A stretch of 7,915 bases of DNA from Phycisphaerae bacterium (GTDB taxonomy: Bacteria; Planctomycetota; Phycisphaerae; Sedimentisphaerales; UBA12454), in assembly GCA_028712345.1 (NCBI GenBank), contig JAQTQF010000074.1:1-7915 (forward strand). The letters are read 5' to 3'. How positions within the stretch are numbered: the first letter of the stretch is position 1; each line of letters starts with the position of its first letter. Below are positions 1 to 5,434 of this stretch, in pieces. Under the pieces are notes generated by a model. That model was given only the letters and a program-made list of their open reading frames with translations. It did no database searches and had not been told where the DNA came from. Position numbers and translations under genes: made by a program.

Positions 1-1683
1 CCATTCCGAGCCGTGAGAGCCAAAATGAATCAATGCATCGGTATGAAACTCTTCCTGCATCCAAAAATATGTAGCCAGGAAATGATGCGTCGGCGGAAAC
101 AGACTTTCATCCGGGTTTTCTGTGGATTTAACAAAAATTTCACCTTTGGGCGGCTGAGACATCAGAACGATATTGCCAAGGTTAATTTGAGGCAGAACAA
201 GATATTTCTTGTTGTTGGATTCCCACACCATAATGTTGCCGGGCGGAGGACCCCATTGTTTAATCATCTCTTCACGACGCCATTGGGGTACTTTGTCCTC
301 GAACCAAGTCTGATACTTTTCTGCAGGCACAAGAACGGCCTGTCCGCTTTTTGCGATTTTATCCAGTACCGCGGGTTCCCAGCTTCCAAACTGGCGACCA
401 TGATCTGTAATCAGTTTGAGCAGTTCGTCTTCATCGGCAGGGATACTGGATATGTTGTAGCCGGCTTGTTTCATCGCATCAAGAAATTTAACCATACTGC
501 GAGGTGCATTAAGTGCGTGCAGCGGACCGCTCATAAGGCCAGCTTTATCAGCTTCACGATCATAGAAAATGATTGCAATCTTTTTCTGAAAATTATCTTT
601 CTTTGCAAGCTCTATCCAGGATTTTGCCCGCCCAACAATATGGCTGATGCGTTCCGGAATGGGCAGTATTTCCTCTCCGCTGTCACCGCCATTTTTAGTG
701 CCGCCCGCTGCGAGACACTCGGTTGCACCTCTAAGTTCTGCAGAAATAATCTGGTGCTGAATACTGTTTTTTTTCATACCCGGCTGATTACTCTTTTGCC
801 ACTGCTCAATGGATTCATCCATAAACCAAAGGGCATGAATGCGAGGCACATCAAGTTTCTCCCAAAAATCGGCGGTTTCACGGGTATGTGAAGTCATAAT
901 TACCATGTCGGGCCTGAATTCAAGCAATTGTTCTTTAAAGAACGGGCTATCCGCAACGATACACACTGATAGAATGTTCTGTTTTTCTATCTCATCGGTT
1001 AAAGCCTCAATTACTTTTGGCTGATGAAAAATTACATGATGACGCCAGCTTCCAATAGCGATACGATGCGTTTTTTCAAGATTCCATCCGTTTTTTTCCG
1101 CGGCAGCTAAAAATGTTTTTATGTCTTCAAACCTGCCAAGTTTGGGATGAATAATACTGAAAAGGTCGTTGGCATCGGCAGCAACAACCTCTTCTTTTCT
1201 GCCGAAGTATGTGCTGAGTGTATAGCGAAGCATATTGCCCATAGATTCATCGGAGAAACCGTAATACTGGGCCATTTTGGGGTCATATTGGATATTTTCC
1301 CTGCCAATCCAGTCACACCAGACATTATATATTTCCGCCGGACCTACATAGAAAATTTTAATCCCGGAGTTCTTCTTTAGTGCCTCGAATATAGATTGTT
1401 TATATTGTTCTCGAAGGTCCTGTGAACCGAATGAAGTCAGCAATACATCAAATGCGGACAAATCGGGTAATGTCTCAGCTTTGAATTTTTCTGCGGACAG
1501 AGAAACAACCTGAATATTCAGCTTGTTTTCACAAGACTTAAGGGCGTTAAAAGCCCTGTCATTTATCCCGATAATGCCAAACGAAACTGTTTTCTGCAAC
1601 TGGGGCTCCGCGCCCAAGACTGGGCACAAAAACACCAAGACAACCCCAAAAAAAACAAGGCTGATTCTTGCTTTAGATATCAT
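1..1683 (-). CDS. Exported CobN/Mg-chelatase H-like (HmuS-type) protein, 5' part only
   Basis: The frame is open from ATG at 1683 to the left edge, giving 561 residues; the C-terminal half (full family members are usually well over 1000 residues) lies outside. Residues 1-25 look like a signal peptide: basic start, hydrophobic core, likely cleavage after VLGA (22-25). No lipobox fits. Family signatures seen are IAIIFYD at 369-375, then SGPLHALNAP at 385-394 followed by a leucine/alanine-rich helix, HH at 533-534, and HFGSHGS at 553-559, matching the HFGTHGS core of CobN, BchH and ChlH. Canonical CobN inserts cobalt in the cytoplasm with ATPase partners CobS/CobT. A signal peptide and an upstream TonB receptor instead suggest the HmuS group, linked to heme uptake and metal removal in Bacteroidota. 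The gene starts 62 bases after the receptor stop, so co-transcription is likely. AAGGA lies 13 bases before the ATG, and no other in-frame start is near. Family is firm; substrate and direction of metal transfer are inference. Confidence 0.9.
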   Translation of the reverse strand, partial: MISKARISLVFFGVVLVFLCPVLGAEPQLQKTVSFGIIGINDRAFNALKSCENKLNIQVVSLSAEKFKAETLPDLSAFDVLLTSFGSQDLREQYKQSIFEALKKNSGIKIFYVGPAEIYNVWCDWIGRENIQYDPKMAQYYGFSDESMGNMLRYTLSTYFGRKEEVVAADANDLFSIIHPKLGRFEDIKTFLAAAEKNGWNLEKTHRIAIGSWRHHVIFHQPKVIEALTDEIEKQNILSVCIVADSPFFKEQLLEFRPDMVIMTSHTRETADFWEKLDVPRIHALWFMDESIEQWQKSNQPGMKKNSIQHQIISAELRGATECLAAGGTKNGGDSGEEILPIPERISHIVGRAKSWIELAKKDNFQKKIAIIFYDREADKAGLMSGPLHALNAPRSMVKFLDAMKQAGYNISSIPADEDELLKLITDHGRQFGSWEPAVLDKIAKSGQAVLVPAEKYQTWFEDKVPQWRREEMIKQWGPPPGNIMVWESNNKKYLVLPQINLGNIVLMSQPPKGEIFVKSTENPDESLFPPTHHFLATYFWMQEEFHTDALIHFGSHGSEW

Positions 1684-1745
1684 CTGATACTCACAATCCT
1701 TTATATAAGCAGTCTTGTTTTGTCGCTACTTTCAATTGGCTTAAA

Positions 1746-3758
1746 TCAGAAAGTACGGGTTAAGTGTACACTTATAATTCTGCCGGGAGATACCGACCTT
1801 TCTCTTGGTATGCCTAAGATGTCATATTTCACATCGAAAACATTTTCGACGCCTAGGGCAACATTAGTGTTTTCATCAATCTGTTTGGAAATCATAAGGT
1901 CAAGAACCCAGCTGCGTCCCAGTCTGTCATCGTTATCCACACTGGTATATCTATTGCCGGTATAACGCAAATCCATATCGACTCTGAACAAATTGGGGTC
2001 ATCAAATGTAAGTCCAAAGTTAGCCTTGTGCTCCGGCGAAAATGCCGGTTTGTTGCCTTCAAGTGCCGAATTGGCATTGTCTTTTTTAACCCTGGCTTCA
2101 CTGTAAGCATATCCAGCCGTAAATGTCCAGAGATTATTGATTTTGTAATTAAAATAGGTGTCTATACCGTCGATTGTCACTTCCGAGGTATTATCATACT
2201 GCTGTGTAATAAATGGTCCTGGGCCGGTGGCTGTTGTGCGGTAATTTATAAAATCCTTACAAGTCGTATGATGTACATAGAAATTGCCGCTAAGTTTTTC
2301 TGAGAATGTATGCTCCAGACCAAATTCATAAGAAGTGCTTTTTTCAGGGCTAAGGTTTGGATTACCGTTTACAGTTACGACCCCTCTCTTTAACACAGTA
2401 TATAACTGAGTCAGATTGGGGGCGGCAAATGATTTCCCAAAAGAACCCTTTAATGTTGTTTTGTTGTTCAAGTGATAAACAATTCCCACTTTTGGAGAAA
2501 AAGCTTTGACTGTTTTAGAATCGTAATGAGTTCCGTCATAGGAACCATCATAGCTTCTGATTTGGTCCATCCTGCCGCCAAGGGTAACGATAAGGTCGTC
2601 TGACAAACTCATCTCATCCTGCAGAAAGAAAGATAACGAAGTCTGCTTACCTGATGCATTAGCGATGGAAACAGCCGGGACCAAGACGGTATCTTTCTTT
2701 CTTAGCCTGGCATAACCTAAATCAACACCCATAGTCAAGGTGTGTCTCTGACCTGCGGGGATAATAACTTTAAACATTTCGCCCATATCATCTATGTCCG
2801 ACCGCTCTTTGGAATAATAGTAGTTATATGGCGTACCCAATGCTGCGGAAGGCGAGTCAAACATAACATTCCATTTTTTATGCTTTGCGTAGATTGAGTT
2901 TTCAAAAGACCAGCCGTTCTCCAGTTTCTTCGAATAAGTCAAATATCCCATCGTCATAAAGAAATGTTCATAAGTAAATTTTCTGGGTCTCTCAATGTCT
3001 TCGTCCGAGTGAGCGAAACCTACTTTTAACCAGGATGTATCATCCGGGTAAAATGTTACTTCGCCATTACCCGTCCAGTCGGTGCGATCCGGAGCTCTAT
3101 GGTATGATTGAGCGTCTTTTGCAGATTTGTAGCCTTGCGTATCATAGTATCGACCACTAAAGTAGTAATCTACCTCTTTACTTGAACCGCTCTGAGAAAC
3201 AAAAGTTTTCCATGTATCAAGAGAGTCGTAGCTGAGCTTCAAGGTTGTTTCGCGTTCTTTGACAGGTTTTTTAGTGATGAGATTTATTACTCCGCCGACA
3301 GCACGAGAACCATATAACGCCGACATCGGACCTCGAATAATCTCAATCTTCTCGATGCTCTCTTTAGGAATGAGAGACCATGGCACCCATCCCTGACCTG
3401 CACCGTTCATCGGGATGCCGTTCAGGAGTACCACAGTTTTATCTCCGCCATAAATTCCTCTTAAGAAAACCTCTCGTGGCGCACATTCTGTTCTGTGAGA
3501 TTTTGCCAATGTTATAGTGGGAACTCTTCGTAAAAATTCATCTATTCTGTCGTCCGGCGAGTTCTTTATCGCGTCTTCGGTTATAATTGTAGTGCTTGAC
3601 GGGCTATTTTTCAGCAAAGTGCCGCTTCGCGAAGCTGAAATAACAACATCCTCTAATTCGTAAGATTGTTCAGGTGTTTTTGTGTCTTGTTTAGCTGACA
3701 ACACCCCACAAAAACCAAGTCCGGCGACAACACAAATCAATACCAGATGCTTTTTCAT
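1746..3758 (-). CDS. TonB-dependent outer-membrane receptor (BtuB/HmuR-like)
   Basis: A 670-residue outer-membrane active transporter, complete from ATG (AGGAG at 3765-3769, six bases upstream) to TGA. Residues 1-22 form a signal peptide ending VLSA. A TonB-box-like segment, LEDVVISASR, sits at 35-44. The plug domain follows to about residue 155 and includes the conserved RGPMSALYGSRAVGGVINL stretch starting at R142. The rest is a beta-barrel with many aromatic alternating strands, ending in a terminal Phe (F670) as expected for BAM recognition. SFAAP (443-447) and NPNL (466-469) match the FRAP/NPNL boxes of heme receptors, but BtuB has comparable boxes, so they do not settle the ligand. No His lies between the two boxes, where classical heme receptors carry a ligand His; H88 in the plug is one possible alternative. 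No carboxypeptidase-like or sigma-signalling N-terminal extension is present. The downstream CobN-like gene points to a metallo-tetrapyrrole. Import would need TonB-ExbBD from elsewhere in the genome. Confidence 0.93.
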   Translation of the reverse strand: MKKHLVLICVVAGLGFCGVLSAKQDTKTPEQSYELEDVVISASRSGTLLKNSPSSTTIITEDAIKNSPDDRIDEFLRRVPTITLAKSHRTECAPREVFLRGIYGGDKTVVLLNGIPMNGAGQGWVPWSLIPKESIEKIEIIRGPMSALYGSRAVGGVINLITKKPVKERETTLKLSYDSLDTWKTFVSQSGSSKEVDYYFSGRYYDTQGYKSAKDAQSYHRAPDRTDWTGNGEVTFYPDDTSWLKVGFAHSDEDIERPRKFTYEHFFMTMGYLTYSKKLENGWSFENSIYAKHKKWNVMFDSPSAALGTPYNYYYSKERSDIDDMGEMFKVIIPAGQRHTLTMGVDLGYARLRKKDTVLVPAVSIANASGKQTSLSFFLQDEMSLSDDLIVTLGGRMDQIRSYDGSYDGTHYDSKTVKAFSPKVGIVYHLNNKTTLKGSFGKSFAAPNLTQLYTVLKRGVVTVNGNPNLSPEKSTSYEFGLEHTFSEKLSGNFYVHHTTCKDFINYRTTATGPGPFITQQYDNTSEVTIDGIDTYFNYKINNLWTFTAGYAYSEARVKKDNANSALEGNKPAFSPEHKANFGLTFDDPNLFRVDMDLRYTGNRYTSVDNDDRLGRSWVLDLMISKQIDENTNVALGVENVFDVKYDILGIPRERSVSPGRIISVHLTRTF

Positions 3759-4112
3759 AAACTGCTCCTAAACTCTCCATTAACGCATTCACTCAGGATT
3801 AGTTACGGAAAACCCGCAAGACAATAAAAGGTGTAATTCTAATAAAATTCCAAAGATACGCAATGCAAAGGGTGAAATATATAATAAAGATTATGCTTTG
3901 TCTACAACTTTTTCAGCATACCATCCATTAAGCAAAATGCTCGTCAGAATATTTTGAATAACCAGATTTGTAGAAACATTACAGATAAATTTCCGGAAAA
4001 GTAAAAAGTGAGAACAGTTTGAGAACAGTGGGCCAGTCTAAAATAGTAAATAACCAACAAGTGCCCGAGTTAGAAGAACTTATGGACATAATTTTGGCGG
4101 GTCCAAAAAGAA
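3759..4112. other. Intergenic region upstream of the receptor, no convincing gene
   Basis: These 354 bases separate the receptor start from tRNA-Ser. They hold the receptor ribosome-binding site, the candidate promoter and palindrome at 3878-3907, and a direct repeat TGAGAACAGT at 4009-4018 and 4020-4029 (period 11). A weak inverted pair, TGGAC (4083-4087) and GTCCA (4101-4105), lies just past the tRNA-Ser 3' end but has no T-run, so it does not look like a terminator. I see no cobalamin-riboswitch B12-box sequence. A short open frame at 3989-4113 reads like the tail of an integrase and is treated as a finding, not a gene. Confidence 0.6.
3878..3907 (-). promoter_or_regulatory. Candidate promoter with overlapping palindrome, upstream of the receptor gene
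   Basis: Read on the minus strand, TTGTAG (3907-3902) is followed 17 or 18 bases later by TTATAT or TATATA (3884-3878). Overlapping the -10 is a perfect inverted repeat, ATAAT-cttt-ATTAT (3881-3894), which could be an operator for a metal- or iron-responsive repressor. The match to sigma-70 consensus is only partial and the region is AT-rich, so this is a weak call. Confidence 0.3.
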
Positions 4113-4201
4113 CGGAGAGGGCGGGATTCGAACCCGCGGTACTCGGTAAAGAGCACACTGGTTTTCGAAACCAGCTCGATCAGCCGCTCCGACACCTCTC
4201 C
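4113..4201 (-). tRNA. tRNA-Ser (anticodon CGA)
   Basis: An 89-base class II tRNA. The acceptor stem GGAGAGG pairs perfectly with CCTCTCC, and the discriminator is G. The anticodon arm CTGGT-TTCGAAA-ACCAG presents CGA, reading UCG codons. A long variable arm and a standard T-arm (TTCGAAT loop) complete it. The CCA end is not encoded. It lies 80 bases downstream of tRNA-Lys on the same strand and is probably co-transcribed with it. Confidence 0.96.
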
Positions 4202-4281
4202 AAAAGCTGAAACTTAAGCCTAAAGCTCAAATTTTTTTAAAGACTGTATTCTTACGATGGCTATAAGCGGGCTTACAACAA

Positions 4282-4354
<73 letters not shown>

Positions 4355-4366
4355 TAAAGAGCGAAC

Positions 4367-4395
4367 AGTTTACAACGGCTTGGCCGATATTGCAA
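4367..4395 (-). promoter_or_regulatory. Probable sigma-70 promoter of the tRNA-Lys/tRNA-Ser unit
   Basis: On the minus strand, TTGCAA (4395-4390) and TAAACT (4372-4367) are separated by 17 bases. The -10 ends 12 bases before the tRNA-Lys 5' end, so transcription would begin a few bases upstream of the mature tRNA. Both hexamers match consensus at four of six positions; spacing and placement are the strongest points. Confidence 0.5.
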
Positions 4396-4424
4396 GAAAA
4401 TCATCACTTATTGTTTATGGGTAT

Positions 4425-4587
4425 CTCTAAAAATATTACTTGTCATTCTGACTCCGCCGAAGGCGGACGAAGAATCTCGTTTTTTGTCCACTTAGGGATG
4501 GCTTAGGCCAAAACAAGAATAAAGATTGATTCGTCGCTTCGCTCCTGGCAATGACATCCCCACTTTCGTGAGGACAAGTTTTTAGAG
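4425..4587. repeat. MITE-like palindromic repeat element with nested inverted ends
   Basis: The inner unit, 4441-4556, starts TGTCATTCTGACTCCGCC and ends in the complement of TGTCATTGCCAGGAG. Its imperfect terminal inverted repeats continue inward to GAAGAATCT on one side and GAATCAATCT on the other. A perfect hairpin TCCGCC-gaa-GGCGGA sits at 4453-4467. Outside it is a second inverted pair: CTCTAAAAA plus CTTGTC (4425-4444, split by five bases) against GACAAGTTTTTAGAG (4573-4587). No protein is encoded. It resembles the TGTCATTCTGA...GAAGAATCT palindromic intergenic repeats that I recall from many environmental genomes. It lies between divergent tRNA-Lys and tRNA-Met. Confidence 0.7.
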
Positions 4588-4726
4588 GTTGCCTTTTTTA
4601 CTCAAAAATGAATTTCCGAGGGCATCCTTATAACTCAACCTTAATGTTCTTGCAAAAATAAAGGATTTTTTGTAGATTATGCCGATTATAAACTGTTATG
4701 CACCTTATCCTTTGTAAGGTCGGGCA

Positions 4727-4756
4727 TTCAAAGAAGATGTAATTACTTTTTATAAA
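4727..4756 (+). promoter_or_regulatory. Candidate promoter of tRNA-Met
   Basis: TTCAAA (4727-4732) and TATAAA (4751-4756) are 18 bases apart. The -10 matches at five of six positions and ends nine bases before the tRNA 5' end. An alternative, TTGCAA-17-TAGATT, lies further upstream at 4650-4678. A small hairpin ACCTTA/TAAGGT (4702-4720) sits between the two candidates. Confidence 0.4.
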
Positions 4757-4765
4757 ATGACTTAT

Positions 4766-4839
4766 GGCGGCGTAGCTCAGTTGGTTAGAGCATGGGATTC
4801 ATAAGCCCAGGGTCGGCGGTTCGAATCCACCCGCCGCCA
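4766..4839 (+). tRNA. tRNA-Met (anticodon CAT), elongator type
   Basis: A 74-base tRNA. The acceptor GGCGGCG pairs with CGCCGCC and the discriminator is A. The D-arm is GCTC/GAGC and the anticodon loop TTCATAA gives CAT. A normal 1-72 G-C pair argues against the initiator. A lysidine-modified tRNA-Ile2 cannot be excluded from sequence alone. Two stem positions do not pair: 31-39 (A with G) and 51-63 (C with A). The CCA end is not encoded, and T-rich sequence follows directly. Confidence 0.93.
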
Positions 4840-4852
4840 TTTTTAACTTAGT

Positions 4853-5057
4853 TAGTCGTTGGTCGATGGTGAATAGCCGTTAGTGGGCGGTCATTTCAGC
4901 AAAATGACAATGGTATGTTCTGAATACGGCTTGTCATTCTGAACGCAGTGAAGAATCTCGTTTTTTCTCTGCCCAGACCTTTCGTCCGCCTTCGGCGGAC
5001 TCAGGCTGACAGTTTTGAGATGGTTCCTAAATACTAACGACTATCGACTAAAGACTA
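4853..5057. repeat. Cassette flanked by inverted tracts of degenerate 7-bp repeats
   Basis: The left tract (4853-4887) reads as five consecutive heptads: TAGTCGT, TGGTCGA, TGGTGAA, TAGCCGT, TAGTGGG. The right tract (5033-5057) read on the opposite strand gives TAGTCTT, TAGTCGA, TAGTCGT, TAGT. Both fit a TAGTCGN consensus and face each other across about 150 bases, which contain the MITE-like unit at 4932-5011. A perfect hairpin, GTCATTT-cagca-AAATGAC, lies at 4890-4908. The cassette fills the gap between tRNA-Met and tRNA-Glu. No protein is encoded. Confidence 0.6.
4932..5011. repeat. Second, shorter MITE-like palindromic unit
   Basis: This unit starts TGTCATTCTGAACGCAGTG and ends in the complement of TGTCAGCCTGAGTCCGCC. 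Its right end is the inverted form of the left end of the element at 4441: both contain the TCCGCC/GGCGGA hairpin (here 4985-4999) and the CTGA-TCCGCC module. The left part shares GAAGAATCTCGTTTTTT with the first element. The two are therefore diverged or rearranged members of one repeat family within 500 bases. Confidence 0.65.
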
Positions 5058-5062
5058 TTTTT

Positions 5063-5134
5063 GCCCCCATCGTCTAGCGGTTAGGACGCCGGGTTCTCAA
5101 CCCGGTAACAGGAGTTCGATTCTCCTTGGGGGTA
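5063..5134 (+). tRNA. tRNA-Glu (anticodon CTC)
   Basis: A 72-base tRNA with acceptor GCCCCCA pairing TGGGGGT (the first pair is G-U). The anticodon arm is CCGGG-TTCTCAA-CCCGG, giving CTC, which reads GAG. The T-arm is AGGAG-TTCGATT-CTCCT and the discriminator is A. The CCA end is not encoded. A run of six T follows at 5135-5140. No clear promoter is visible in the 60 bases upstream, which are taken up by the heptad-repeat tract, so read-through from tRNA-Met is possible. Confidence 0.96.
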
Positions 5135-5159
5135 TTTTTTGCCAAAGGCGAATAGAGCA

Positions 5160-5268
5160 GTAGAGAGGTGAGAGTTGAAAGTGGAAAAATTCCTCTTAAT
5201 TGCAGGATGTCAGTCTTTAATGCGGGATTATTTCTACTGCGGTCGACTCTCTACGATCTACTCTCAAA
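5160..5268. repeat. Second cassette with inverted degenerate 7-bp repeat tracts
   Basis: The left tract reads GTAGAGA, GGTGAGA, GTTGAAA, GTGGAAA (5160-5187). The right tract (5241-5268), on the opposite strand, reads TTTGAGA, GTAGATC, GTAGAGA, GTCGACC. The two tracts are inverted relative to each other around a 53-base centre. The architecture matches the cassette at 4853-5057 but the heptad consensus differs (GTAGAGA against TAGTCGN). Confidence 0.5.
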
Positions 5269-5354
5269 AACAAATATGAAATTTACTTATGGACGGATAC
5301 AGAAGTTCGATAGTCGTCCACCCAACCGTATTTCCGCCGTGGGCGGCGATAGAG

Positions 5355-5402
5355 CAATCGAAAATTAAACGCCAATTCGAGATTGCGGTCCATTTTCGAT
5401 TG
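5355..5402 (+). repeat. 11-bp perfect inverted repeat in the leader of the ligase operon
   Basis: CAATCGAAAAT (5355-5365) is the exact complement of ATTTTCGATTG (5392-5402), with a 26-base loop. Inside the loop, CAAT-tcgag-ATTG forms a small hairpin. GCCAAT (5371-5376) can instead pair with ATTGGC (5399-5404), which would compete with the long stem. It ends 32 bases before the TTG start, so it would lie in the leader if transcription begins further upstream. It could be regulatory or another repeat relic. Confidence 0.5.
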
Positions 5403-5434
5403 GCAATTTTCAAAGTTTCTGTAAGGGTGATGAT

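Larger units (their letters stand above)
5135..5434. other. Non-coding region between tRNA-Glu and the ligase gene
   Basis: These 300 bases hold no convincing gene. In order they contain: a T-run after tRNA-Glu; the inverted heptad cassette (5160-5268); an inverted pair TGGACG (5290-5295) and CGTCCA (5315-5320); a small hairpin CCGCC-gtg-GGCGG (5334-5346); a longer inverted repeat (5355-5402); and the ribosome-binding site AAGGG at 5423-5427. No promoter for the downstream operon stands out. Confidence 0.6.

Noticed and set aside
13..891. 292-residue plus-strand open frame
   Set aside because: Antisense shadow of the CobN-like gene, whose minus-strand frame carries the family motifs. The plus-strand translation has no recognisable domain.
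4083..4105. Rho-independent terminator downstream of tRNA-Ser(CGA)
   Set aside because: The inverted pair is only five bases with a 13-base loop and no T-run in the direction of transcription.
4019..4210. 63-residue plus-strand frame as a gene
   Set aside because: It runs through the antisense of tRNA-Ser (the familiar AGFEPA artefact) and starts at TTG without a clear ribosome-binding site. Only its first part is kept, as a possible integrase relic in the findings.
4853..5268. CRISPR array
   Set aside because: The repeats are 7-bp, degenerate and inverted, without regular spacers of 30-40 bases or nearby cas genes.
5168..5368. 66-residue plus-strand frame
   Set aside because: It consists largely of the heptad-repeat cassette and other inverted repeats, with no ribosome-binding site or domain.
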